A stretch of 41,465 nucleotides of DNA, from contig VKHL01000192.1 in the NCBI GenBank assembly GCA_015146655.1, positions 7,965 to 49,429 of the forward strand. Reading direction: 5' to 3'. Numbering within the stretch: position 1 is the first letter of the stretch; every line of letters begins with the position of its first letter. A program made the position numbers and the translations under genes. Below the pieces are notes generated by a model that did no database searches, was not told the origin of the DNA, and worked only from the letters and a program-made list of their open reading frames with translations. This DNA is from Ochromonas danica (Eukaryota; Sar; Chrysophyceae; Chromulinales; Chromulinaceae). Shown piece by piece: positions 29,839 to 41,078 of this stretch.

Positions 29839-32800
29839 TTGCTGCTGTCTTTGGTGGAAATCTCATCCGTTTGGTTGATCAAGAAGTTCACCCATAACTC
29901 CGCCAAGTTCTCTCCCTAAATGATCACAGCTCAAGATGAATATTGCAAACAACAAGAGACAATATATCAAAACAATAACAAAAACTAACTAACCTCAACA
30001 GCCACTGGAGAAGGAGTACCAATCACAGTTTGCAATAATGAAGTGAAGATGTTAATTGGTGGTACTCGTAAACCCACAGCAATCAACTGCTCTTCATCAA
30101 AATCTAATACACGTGCAATTAACTCCAAGACTTCTCTTGACCTAATGAAGGGATAAGATAAATACAATTTGGTTAGAGAGGAAATGAATGAAGAAGTAGA
30201 AGAAGTAGAAGAAGATGATTCCAATAAAACACATACTTTCGACGTTTAAAATAACTCACTACCAGGTTCGCCACAAGTGATTTGTCTACAACATCTTGTG
30301 AGGAATTCTGTAACTGTTTGATCACATTCTCCAAATTACTTTGTAGTCTATCTTTCTCTCGTTGAAACTCCCATTGAACTTGTCGACAACGAAGTTCTTG
30401 ATCTTGACCATATTGTTCTGCTATTTTCATCTTCTCTTCCAAATCATTTATACGATCTTGTAAGATAATAGAATCATTCTCTTGTTGTTTTAAAATTAAT
30501 TCACGATTTACTTGAGTTAAATCTTGAATTTGTTGTCTGTATTGTTGTTGTGTATGATTGTAATCACCTTCTAAAGAAGTCAATGCATCTTGAAGATTCC
30601 CAATTTCTAACTGTTTTTGAGCATTTTCTTGTTGTAACATACGCTGATCTGCTAGTAAGATATCCATCTTTGCCTTGAGATCAAAGTAATCTTTCTCTTT
30701 CGCTAATAGATATCGTCGAGTATCTTGGTAGGCAGCTTCCAGTGTTATCAACTGACGTTCAGCTTCCATTGCCTTCGCTGCTAAATCACCATTGGCTACA
30801 GCTAATTCATTGTAATTGATAAGCTTGAGTTGTGCCTCTTGTAGTTCTTGTTTTAGTTGTTGGTTTGTAACTCTTAATTGTCCCACTTCTTGTATAGCAG
30901 ATTCTGCTTCACCACTTTGTTGCTTACGACTCTGTCTTAACTGTTGGATGACTTGATGTAATTGTCTATTCTCATTCTCCACCCTACTCCCATAGAAAAC
31001 AAGAGAGACAGTGAGTGTGAGTGTGTGTGAGCTAACTCAAGGAAAGTAGTATACTAATCTAGTAGAAGGAAGAACCAAACTTACCTCAAGAGATTCTCTC
31101 GAATTATTGAGAATTGATCAGATAGTTGTTTGTATTCTTCCATTCTGTTCAACATTCCACCACGTTCAGATTCAAGCGATTTGATCTTTGTCTGTAAATC
31201 AACCACTTCAGATTGGAGTCTTTGTAACATTCCATTAGATTGGCTCAAGTCTCGTTCAAGCTGTGCCTTGGATTGTTTCAATGTCAACAAACGACCAGGT
31301 ACTGCACTTAACTCGCTTTGAAGGAGTAACATTCGTTGCTCTTCTTGACCATCTTCACGCTTCCCATGCACCGCTTCCAACAACTGCTGGACACCTTCCT
31401 CATCACCACACACTTGACATAGTTCACTCAACACAGACATCACTTGATCGACCAGCTGCAGTCGTTTACGCTCCTCAGACTCCATCGCTGACAAATACTC
31501 CGCAGCCTCAGCTTTACTCTTCCACGCCACCTCCTCGGAGGCTTTCAGTAAATCTTCGCTCTCTTGAAGAGCTTGCTCCAACACCTTCTCCTTCTCCTTG
31601 TAGCCAGTGATCGTACTCTGAAGCTCCTCCACTGCCACCTGCAATTTATGCAACTCTTCACTGCCGCTGTTGTACGAACTCTTTGCTTCTTGTTCTTCCA
31701 TCTGCTTTCTCAGTGAAGAACTAACTCCTTCAAACTCCACAAGACGGTTCTTCAATCTCAACAAACGACCAGGTACTGCACTTAACTCGCTTTGAAGGAG
31801 TAACATTCGTTGCTCTTCTTGACCATCTTCACGCTTCCCATGCACCGCTTCCAACAACTGCTGGACACCTTCCTCATCACCACACACTTGACATAGTTCA
31901 CTCAACACAGACATCACTTGATCGACCAGCTGCAGTCGTTTACGCTCCTCAGACTCCATCGCTGACAAATACTCCGCAGCCTCAGCTTTACTCTTCCACG
32001 CCACCTCCTCGGAGGCTTTCAGTAAATCTTCGCTCTCTTGAAGAGCTTGCTCCAACACCTTCTCCTTCTCCTTGTAGCCAGTGATCGTACTCTGAAGCTC
32101 CTCCACTGCCACCTGCAATTTATGCAACTCTTCACTGCCGCTGTTGTACGAACTCTTTGCTTCTTGTTCTTCCATCTGCTTTCTCAGTGAAGAACTAACT
32201 CCTTCAAACTCCACAAGACGGTTCTTCAATCTCAACAAACGACCAGGTACTGCACTTAACTCGCTTTGAAGGAGTAACATTCGTTGCTCTTCTTGACCAT
32301 CTTCACGCTTCCCATGCACCGCTTCCAACAACTGCTGGACACCTTCCTCATCACCACACACTTGACATAGTTCACTCAACACAGACATCACTTGATCGAC
32401 CAGCTGCAGTCGTTTACGCTCCTCAGACTCCATCGCTGACAAATACTCCGCAGCCTCAGCTTTACTCTTCCACGCCACCTCCTCGGAGGCTTTCAGTAAA
32501 TCTTCGCTCTCTTGAAGAGCTTGCTCCAACACCTTCTCCTTCTCCTTGTAGCCAGTGATCGTACTCTGAAGCTCCTCTACTGCCACCTGCATTTTATGCA
32601 ACTCTTCACTGCCGCAGTAGTCTGAACGCTTTGCTTCTTGTTCTTCCATCTGCTTCCTCAGTGACAAACACACTTTCTCAGACTCGATAAGACGAGCTTT
32701 CAACGTCTCATTAACATTTTCTGATTCAGTAAACAATTCACGTTGTAATGCTAACTGACTACGTAGTTCATTGGTCTCATGTAAAAGCCGAGCAGAATCT

Positions 32801-33801
32801 GCTTTTGCAGTTTTCAATTCGGTGGCATAGTCTTCTAACATGACATTTCGTTTATTCAAACGCTCCACTAATGATGTCTTCTCTATCAAGACCTCTTTGA
32901 GTCTATCTTCCAACTCATTTATCTTAGTATTGTCAAGAAGTTCAGCTTGTTTCGATAACAAGGAGTCAACAAGATTATTCAGTCTGTGTTGGATTGTATC
33001 AGGTAGGATAGTATGGTCAACATTATAATGTAGTGAGACCATTGAATCTGTTTGAGTGTTACCAGAGAATCTCTCAGATAAAGCATGAACAAGATGATTT
33101 TGTAAAATGTCTACTAAAGTGTTCATATCCTTTCCATATGATTCAGACTGGGAAGTGTTTGTGGATAGACTATATTGGAGACGATTAACTTCCTCTTCTA
33201 ATTGCTCTGTTTTCAATCTTGAAACATCTAATTCCTTCTCTAACTGTTCACGATATTTGATTTGTACTTTCTTTTCTAACTCATGATTAGAGAGAAACTG
33301 TCCATTAAAGGCATTGACTGGTGAAGTAGAGCCTTGAGTAGATGACATTGATCTGGTTCTTAGACTACTGCTACTATTACTACTACCATTGGTGTAAGAA
33401 GGAGTGTCATATGGTTGAGATGGTAGGATAGTCATTGTCTCGGGTGCAGGTGGTGGAAGCTCATCATCCGTCAGCTCCACCTCTACAAGAGAATTTGGCG
33501 AGGGTGGCTCAACTATTGCTGCTGCTACTGATGCTGATGAGGCTGATGATGAGACTTGTGCTGATGATAATGAGGAGATGGCTGTGGACAGACTCACTCC
33601 AGTTGACTCACGCTTCTGTCGGATAAACTTCATAATAGAACTGTCAAACGATTCTTCTTCTTCCTCACCGTCAACTAACTGTTCATTTGTTTCTTCTCCT
33701 TCGAGTTGTGGTGGTGGCGGTGATTCTTCTGTTTCAAGAGGTGCCACAATATGTCCAATACTTTCTAAAGCCTTTGTAAAGCTTGAAAATCCTGAAAACA
33801 T
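29772..33801 (-). CDS. Golgin with GRAB-type C-terminus, GMAP-210/TRIP11/Rud3-like (four exons)
   Basis: Exons on the minus strand: 33801-31085, 30983-30237, 30141-29994, 29915-29772; introns of 101, 95 and 78 nt, all GT-AG, with phases that fit, giving 1251 residues. I chose ATG 33801 because MFSGFSSFTKALESIGH resembles an amphipathic membrane-curvature-sensing N-terminus; the longer upstream frame has no such logic. Residues ~30-250 are acidic and Ser-rich. ~255-1135 are coiled coil with three 158-residue repeats (~370-845), each holding LSELCQVCGDEEGVQQLL. ~1138-1225 (VDKSLVANLVVSYFKRRK, SREVLELIARVLDFDEEQL, ENLAELWVNFLIN) match the C-terminal pattern I recall for TRIP11/GMAP-210 (GRAB domain, which binds Arf1-GTP, followed by an ELFVKFL-like helix). 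Expected role: tethering of vesicles at the Golgi. The three scattered relics of this gene lie to its left. Confidence 0.8.
31267..32690 (-). repeat. Three tandem 474-bp units in the golgin coiled coil
   Basis: Period 474 bp (158 codons), e.g. 'cagtgaagaa' at 31711 and 32185 with the equivalent at 32659. Units are almost identical, differing mainly at the array ends (SDYCGSEELHKM in the first unit, NSGSEELHKL in later ones). The relic at 26647-27440 carries two more units with the same period. Confidence 0.92.
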
Positions 33802-34500
33802 CTTTTGATAATTCCAGTAAAGATTAGTGAGGAATTGGCTAGATTTATAGAAAAGTGATATGATCCTGATGGACCTTCCCATCACACAGCCCCTCGCGTT
33901 CATGGAATCCATTCCATTCCACATGGAATAATTGGCTCTCACAGTGATTTCCAATTTCGGGATTTCCGGAGTTTTGTGCATGCGACATGAGTAAGTTCTT
34001 GCTGCTCTGCTGGAAGGGAAGGTTTCCAGGTTTAGCATTTTCTAACTTTAGCATTTTCAAAGGTCGGGAGAACGAGACCAGCTGATGAAGTTCCGACCAC
34101 AGCAAGACAGATAGGGACAGACAAGAGTTAATAACAACCGTGCTGTAGGTACGATCAACACGCTGTAAGAAGAAATTACTGTGCTGCAGACACTGTGAAG
34201 GAACAACTAGCTGCTGCTACTCTTACCCTACTCGGATATTCAATACTTTTCATCTCTTTTGAGTCTGCTAAGGAACGTGATCCCGCCAATGAAGGCGGAG
34301 AGACGACGAGAAGGTCGTGGCTTTCATTGGGTTCGGGTTAGGCTGCTTTGGCTTGTGAAGGGGAGGAGATGAAGGTTCTAGCGAAGAGGAGTAGGAAAGT
34401 GCAGTGACATGCTATTCAACCTTATTATACACTGTTGCAGATATAGCATCCAGATGTACTGACTAACTTTGGTCGGGTCCAAACATTCATATAAACATCT
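33802..34500. other. Upstream region of the golgin and 3' flank of the next F-box-like copy
   Basis: 33905-33935 holds overlapping palindromes around 'atggaatccattccat'. 34250-34400 is richer in G+C (cgccaatgaaggcggagagacgacg) and may be the golgin promoter area. Near 34445-34470 'gcatccagatgtactgactaa' is a weak version of the family 3'-flank motif. No gene or tRNA seen. Confidence 0.45.
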
Positions 34501-35943
34501 TCACCAATGTTTTATCCACCAAAGAGATTCTTCATCGAACTTGTAACACAAACTAGCTACATATGAATCGATAGATCCTTCTTTCAGAGTAGAAGGCCGC
34601 TGCATATTCTCATCCAACAGCAATTCATCCAACATCTCTTCAGAAATATTCTCATTCATAATGAGGGCAAACTCATTTAGACTAGAATGCTCCGATACCG
34701 CCACAACACTCTCGAAGCCACTACCTAAGATAGGTATGCAAACACATAGTTTCTTCAGAGACTGACACGTCGCGATTAACTCACTCAGCACCTTATCGGA
34801 AAAGTAAGGATGCTGGTCAAGGAAATCTGAAAACACATACAATTCTGTTAAACACTTTGCATGCTTTGTGAAGGCTGGCAAAATAGCATCAGTGTACTGG
34901 TCGTTGACGGCTTGATTCAGGTACAAATAGTTCACATGGGGAAGATCCTGCAACAGGGTGATCAAGGAGGTCTCTGATGATGTTCTACCATCTAAATGAA
35001 TCTCGTAAGGTTCCAACAGAGACTTCAGATTCCCAACTGTAAAGCAGTAGTCATCTTCTTCCAGTCTTAGAGTCACCAGTTTATACTGTCTTCTTCTCAA
35101 TGCATGAGATAAACAAACAGCCCAATCATCATTGGAACCTTTCACATTTATAAACAGAGCTGTGTTTTTATCATGTGCCCCTATTGTTGCAGGTATAGAC
35201 ACATTCTGGAGATGTGGACACTGCTCGAAGAGTTGGCGCAGATTCTCTGTACTACATGGGTTACCGTGTTCGATTACAAAGCGAGTCAACTTTGGACAGC
35301 ACTTTGCAGCCATCACAACGAGATCATCTACGTTGAAATCTCCAGAACCTTCAAAATCAATACTTCCCTCGGTCTCCAGAACCTCCAGCAAGTCTCCTGC
35401 TGACGAAAGATAGGATATCAAAGAAGACGTCATGTTGGAAAATAGGACTCCATGGGAGATAATCAACCTTCTCAGATGATTCTGATTCTGATTCTCAATG
35501 AGAGTGGATATGATCAAATCTATTTCCATCGACTCACGAAGATTGAGATATTGTAAATTAGAGGCATGATTTACGAGAAGGTTTGCTATCATCACACGGC
35601 TCTCATGATATGTAAAGTCAGCAAGTAGAGATATCTTGACAAGAGAATTCTCTCTCAACTTCTCTACCAAAACTCGCAAGAGAATAGCACAAATCTGGTT
35701 TGCAGTATTACTGGCGTAATCCATGGCTGCTGTCACTCCCTGTAGATTATGACAATGACTCAAGAAGTCAGACATGTCGTTCTCCAGCTGATCAGGGATG
35801 CTAGCACTGTTATCTATTAGAATAGACCGAAGACTAATACACAAGGATTCCATGTCTGACAACTCTCCCACAAGATCCTTTAAGACAGTCCATCTTACAG
35901 GAAACTCTTCCACAAATAATACCTTGTGTATGTCAATAATCAA
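34501..35943 (-). pseudogene. F-box-like/LRR copy lacking its 5' end
   Basis: Open frame of about 480 codons with no ATG at its head (first in-frame ATG at 35853). It begins at the family segment KVLFVEEFPVRWTVLKDLV, so the F-box-like ~60 residues are missing. The rest is complete: FLSHCHNLQGVTAAMD, CPKLTRFVIEHGNPCS, ENLRQLFEQCPHLQNVSI, LPHVNYLYLNQAV, LTELYVFSDFLDQ, LLDELLLDENMQ and SLWWIKHW. It is the most diverged long copy. The sequence to its right is the 3' end of another copy, so no upstream exon for the missing part is seen. Possibly expressed from 35853, but more likely a truncated copy. Confidence 0.65.
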
Positions 35944-36018
35944 ACAGCATCTAAAAATACTGTGATATGCTAATAGGCTTTCTTGCGTTTAGTCCAGTCG
36001 TGATGTCTTGTATTAAAA

Positions 36019-36170
36019 TTATATGGTTCCATAAATTTCGAAACATCCTTCTTCAACAGTGCAAGGCCATTGCAGCTTCCTGTCTGGCAGTAATTTATCT
36101 GAGATTTCTTCAGAAACATTCAGATCCATAATGAATTTTACCTTTTGTCAGATTCGAATGCTTCAATACT
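36019..36170 (-). pseudogene. C-terminal fragment of an F-box-like/LRR gene
   Basis: The minus strand reads MDLNVSEEISDKLLPDRKLQ, WPCTVEEGCFEIYGTI and TAA at 36021-36019, matching the family's VSEELLDGLLLDEKVxWPSTLKEG region. Only the last ~35 codons remain. Confidence 0.75.
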
Positions 36171-36202
36171 GATCTGTAATACATCCAACAAATCAATAAT
36201 CA

Positions 36203-36612
36203 TGTTCTCCTACACTTGATCCAGCGAAGACAATGCTTATTAAACTTGTAAAACAATCTGTCTCCATATAGAAGGCCACTTCACCTTCTCATCCAATAGT
36301 AATCCATATAACGTTTCTACAGAAACACTCTCAGCCATTGCGAGGTCAACCATGTTCAGATTAGAATGCTTCGACACTGCCACAAGACTCTAATCCACAA
36401 CAAGAGGTTTTTATCCAAGCATATAGTTTCTTTAGAGACTGACACATCTCGATTAACTCGCTCAACAGCTTATCTGAAAAGCAACAGCTTGCTTTGGAGT
36501 AAAAGAATCCTACATCCAGCTCTGTGAAACTGCTCGCATGTTTTGTGATGGCTGTCAAAGTAGCATCAGTATGGTGATTGTGCCATTGAAACTGTTCAGA
36601 GAAAATACACAA
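36203..36612 (-). pseudogene. LRR 3' third of an F-box-like gene
   Basis: The minus strand carries HTDATLTAITKHASSFTELD, FSDKLLSELIEMCQSLKKL, then after a frame change RLNMVDLAMAESV-like and LLLDEKVKWPS-like codons. N-terminal two thirds are absent. It marks the right end of the F-box-like cluster. Confidence 0.75.
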
Positions 36613-37029
36613 TCCAGTAAGGAAATACCTTAATCGTGTTAAAAAAATTGATTTTCGTTAATTTAGGAAACGCTGATTTTCCTAGATAAAACTCTTCTTT
36701 GTAAACGCCATCACTTACTTCTTCAAAGAAGAGTTTTATCTAGGAAAATCAGGGTTTCCTAAAGCTCAACTATCACCTGTTGATGACTCGATTGATCAGT
36801 TCTAAACAGTTGACTAGTATTCAGTATTGTTAAAGTGCCAGCAGGTCGAAAATTGAGCAGAGGAGGGTCAGAGCTCTCATCCATCGAGTTACCACTCCTA
36901 CATAATAAAAACAACAAAAACCCTATCATCCTCCCACTACCACCTCAACACTAGTTGAGAACCTCATTCTCCTTATCTCTTGCTGGTTGTGACAGATCTC
37001 ATTTCCTCCTCCCACACCACTCAAAGAAA
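36613..37029. other. Spacer between the F-box-like cluster and the kinase
   Basis: Contains the long inverted repeat at 36662-36763. The part next to 37029 is A-rich with an AC/CT-rich stretch (ccctatcatcctcccactaccacc) suited to a 5' leader of the plus-strand kinase. Confidence 0.55.
36662..36763. repeat. Inverted repeat with 40-bp arms and 22-nt loop
   Basis: Arms 36662-36701 and 36724-36763 pair at 39 of 40 positions (the single mismatch is at the cgc/ccc position near 36672). The loop is taaacgccatcacttacttc plus tt. It lies 267 bp upstream of the kinase start and just beyond the last F-box-like fragment. It could be a MITE-like element, a small-RNA hairpin or a boundary structure. No flanking target-site duplication is clear. 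Confidence 0.93.
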
Positions 37030-40000
37030 ATGATTGTTCCTATTGAATCATCTTCATCATCATCTCAATACAATTATTCTACTATAGCCACGACTAAAGA
37101 AGAAATGGACTCGTTTGAAATTGATCGTCAATTAAAAGAAAAAATGACATTTTTCTTACAATTTAAAGATCCTTCACTACAAGATGCTGCTAATCAATTT
37201 AATCTACGTAGTCAATCTCTATCCTCTTTAATCTCTATGAATGCCTTTATCTCACTGTTCACTATCACCTATCTAGTTAATCTGGGATTGTCTATATCAA
37301 GTGGTGGTAATCGTCATGATCAACCTGCCTATACATCTAGTCTAACTATTAATGTTATTAATGTTATCATTGGTATTTTAATTATTATTATTAATGTGAT
37401 AATCTGGAGAAGGTATTATAGTTATCAACGACTCTTGAAAATGCGTAATAACAATAACGAAAACGATAACGATAACAATGATCATAAGAGTAAGAGAAAG
37501 AGTAGTAATAAACGTAATTTACCAAATCATATACGATATGATATGGTAAAATTTCAATTTCGTATCTATTTGTCTATAGTCATATTAATCTCTATACGAC
37601 ATATTTTACGTGTTGTGAATGGTGTTTGTCCATCAGAACATCATGGACTTGGTGAGATATGGAATTGTAATCCTACTGGAAAATTTAATACCATTCCAAC
37701 AGATACTGCAATCGTATTAATGATGTTGCCTATCTTCTATCTTGTTACAGTACAAGGTGGACAATTAGAATGTGCACTGTTCTTATGGGGATTGGGTATG
37801 ATTGTTCTAATCTTCTCATTAATCTATGCGAATGCAATCAATTCTACTGTGCCAGCGGTTTACTATGCTATGCAAAGTTTGATTATTCTTGTTGAATCTA
37901 AAAAACAAAACTCATTTCTATTCTTTACCTATCAAAAGTTACAAGAGACACTTAAAGAGCGTGAAAAGGCAGCTGATGAAGCAAATGCACAAGAATTACG
38001 TCATATGATAGCTAATGTAGCTCATGATCTTAAGACGGTAAGTAACCAACCAACCAACCATTCATTATTTGTTACACAAGGTCGTCTGTAATCTAATGTT
38101 ATTGTTATGCATGTATGGGTGTGTCTGTGTGTGTATATGCTAGCCATTGTCATCTTTCTTAGGAGGTGTAGAGTATATTGGTCATATCATAGAAGATTTA
38201 CGAGCAAGACGGCAATTGTTATCAACCACCACAACCTTAGCATTTGATATGGAAGAAATCATTTTCTCTATCTCAGCTTGTATAACCAATATGCGTAACA
38301 CCAATTCCTTCATGTTAATGACAATCAATCGCTGTATTGACTATACTAAAGCATCCAAAGGTGTGAAGTTAGTCCCTAAGTATGAGACAATTGACTTAAT
38401 GGAGACCTTGTCTCTACCTCTCAATTGTATGAAAGATATCCAACAACGTGTTTCCATCTCCTTTCCACAAGCACTTTCGAATGATATTTGTTCTCATATT
38501 ATTACAGATAAACAATGGTTACAAGAGAATGTATTATGTCTATTAAGTAATGCTGTCAAATATTCTAATGAAGGTACTGTAACTATTCATGTCAGTAAAG
38601 TCAAGTATCATCATCTCCATCAATATCATAATCATGACAAGGGAAGTGATAATGATTGTAAAGTGAGTGCAAAAATTCGTGATGCAAATGTGCTATCATC
38701 ACGACGTAAAGATGTCGTCTATTGTTGTTCTCCGTTATCTCCGACTAATAGCAATAATGGTGACAGAGAGTTCTTTGTTGATGGTAGTAGAGATTGTATG
38801 TTTTCTCCTCCTGGTATTACCAAAAACAATAGCTATAACAACAACAATATGAGGAGGATGATGATGTTTTCATCATTAATTAACAGACATGACCACGATG
38901 ATAAAGATATTGAAAATCCATTACCGCCACAACACCAGTATGATCAACCAGTAGATGATGAATGTGACTTGGAGAAATATCATAATATCTATCTTCGTAT
39001 TGAAGTAGAAGATCATGGTATAGGTCTATCAGATGATGCAATGACAACGTTATTTTCACCTTTCAAACAAGCACAACGTCTAGCAGGAGGAACAGGATTA
39101 GGTTTATTCTCTCTAGCTAAACGTATTGAAGCATTAGATGGAAGATGTGGTGTAGAGAAAAGACGTGATAATGCACAAGGATCTTTATTTTGGTTTGAAA
39201 TACCTTATCGTCCTGATTTCCAACATGTTCAACGAAGAATTATGTTAGAGAAGAGTTGTGCTAGATTGTCTACTTCTTCTTCTTCTTGTAGCTTCCCTTT
39301 GGAAGGTTCCATGGATGCTACCACTGCTACTACTACCACTGCTTCTTGTTCTGGTCATTCTCCGATCAGAAGACCTTCTCTACCTATTTCTTTATCTTCT
39401 TTATCACTTCCACGCGTTACCGTCAATAATACTACTACCACTTCGGAGGATGTTAAATGTAGTGAAGAGAGTAAGACAAGTGGTAGTGGTAGTGGTGGTG
39501 GTGGTGGTCATGTACCACTTCGTATTCTCTTAGTAGATGACTCTCCTGCTATATTAAAGATGACTTCTATGATGTTATTAAGACATAAACATCATGTTAC
39601 TACAGCTACCAATGGTGCTGAAGCTGTTAAGAAGGTAGAAGAAGTGTTCAAGTCTAACACCAGTACTAACACTACTACTAACACTAGTAGTGGTAACAAT
39701 GGTAACGTTGGTAACAGTGGTAGTTATAATGAGAAGAAGAAAGGTTTTGATGTCATCTTAATGGATTTACAAATGCCTGTAATGGATGGATTAGAAGCAA
39801 CGAAAAGGTTACGATTGATGGAGAAGGAAAAAGAAGAGGAGGAGGAGGGTAGAGAAGGTAGTGGTGATACATCGTCATCTCCTCTAAGACAACAACGTAT
39901 GATTATCATTGGTGTTTCTGCTAATTCTGATTTTGATACTGCTCAAGAATCTATTAAAGCAGGAGCTGATGCCTTTATTGCCAAACCATTTTCTTTGGAT

Positions 40001-40060
40001 ACATTCTATCAAACATGTGCTAGTCTTCTAACTAATATTTTGGATCATCCTCAGCACTAG
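37030..40060 (+). CDS. Membrane hybrid histidine kinase with receiver domain (two exons)
   Basis: Exons 37030-38037 and 38144-40060, intron 106 nt (gtaagt…ctag), phase 0, 974 residues. ATG 37030 is the first ATG of the frame. About six transmembrane helices span residues 68-290. A linker coiled coil (LQETLKEREKAADEANAQEL) leads to the H-box NVAHDLKT/PLSSF with phospho-acceptor His about 332; the intron splits the H-box between Thr and Pro. The ATPase domain has N-box LLSNAVKYS (Asn about 472), G1 EDHGIGL (Asp about 626), F-box SPFKQAQ and G2 GGTGLGL (about 651-657). An insert of about 115 low-complexity residues separates the N-box from G1. The receiver domain (about 795-970) has LLVDDS (801-802), acceptor Asp about 877 in LMDLQMPVMDG, Ser 928 and Lys 950 in AKPF, all intact. 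Expected role: autophosphorylation, then internal His-to-Asp transfer. The signal is unknown; the membrane domain has no PAS or GAF that I recognise. Confidence 0.92.
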
Positions 40061-40487
40061 ACTATATAGTGATGTTTATACGCGGAAGAACCGAGGTTTT
40101 GTACAAACGGGGAAATAGTTTAATATTTTCCCGATTTTTACCTGGTAGTGTTGTGGTTCGCTACCTTATATATATTATACCTTCTGTCAACGCTTTCAAT
40201 TCCACTAATGCCCTCTTGCTCTAAGTAGATAGTTTTCTCCTTCTGATGCCACTTTTGATGTTAAACCTTCTTTTGATGCTAAGAGTTACTATGATGTGAT
40301 TAGTATTAGTTGATTTTTATTCTATATTTGTTTTGTTCATTACGTGGATTGTGTTACGTGCAGTATTCTTCTAGCCTGGTAACTACATCTCCCATCACTT
40401 ATGTTTTACGACAACGACAATTTTCCCTTCTCCATGAATACGACTTTGTTGGCATTCTTCTTCTTCTTCTTCTTCTTCTTCTTCTTC

Positions 40488-40577
<90 letters not shown>

Positions 40578-41078
40578 CGTGTTATTCAATGACACGATAT
40601 AGTAGAGTTTATTTTTAAAGCCTCATCATGATGATAATTCTGCACTGATCAACAATGCTATTCATTCGTCGATGCTGTTCAAAACGAAAGTCCATTTGCT
40701 ATTTTTGTTTTTAAGTAGACTATTACTATCAACTGTCACAAGTGAAGTTGGTAGTTAGTAGTGATACCATTCCTTTTTCGAACTCAATCCCTTTATGACT
40801 CTCCGCGCTGTCGTGTTGTGAGCATAAGATTGTAAGATACAGTATACAAGTATGAGATTAGTCATAATAGTAATTTTTTGTTTTATGCGATGCATCTTGT
40901 CATGTTGTTCCTTTTTTTTATGTTACATGAAGCCAATAGCTATGTAACAGTAATAGTTAATTGTAATAGTTAATGACAAAGATGCACTCGTCAACTTATT
41001 AATGAAATGCTTCTTGTTTTCGAACACCCAGTTTTAATGTTCCTTGATATCTTAGACTAGTAGTTGTTATTGTTATTA
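40061..41078. other. Convergent 3' region between kinase and WD-repeat gene
   Basis: An imperfect hairpin (cggggaaata…tattttcccg, about 40109-40136) lies just past the kinase stop and could act at the 3' end of its transcript. A compound microsatellite follows at 40455-40577. The rest is AT-rich with short direct repeats (taatagttaat twice near 40950). No gene seen. Confidence 0.55.
40455..40577. repeat. Compound microsatellite (TTC)11(AAT)30
   Basis: TTC repeats at 40455-40487 run straight into AAT repeats at 40488-40577, all perfect. Apparent frames of poly-Phe/Asn or poly-Ile/Glu across it are artefacts. Confidence 0.97.

Noticed and set aside
33802-34038. Extra 79 residues at the N-terminus of the golgin
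   Set aside because: No plausible domain, base composition like a leader, and the MFSGFSSF start fits the family better.
40395-40595. Frames of poly-Ile/Glu and poly-Phe/Asn
   Set aside because: Pure translation of the (TTC)11(AAT)30 microsatellite.
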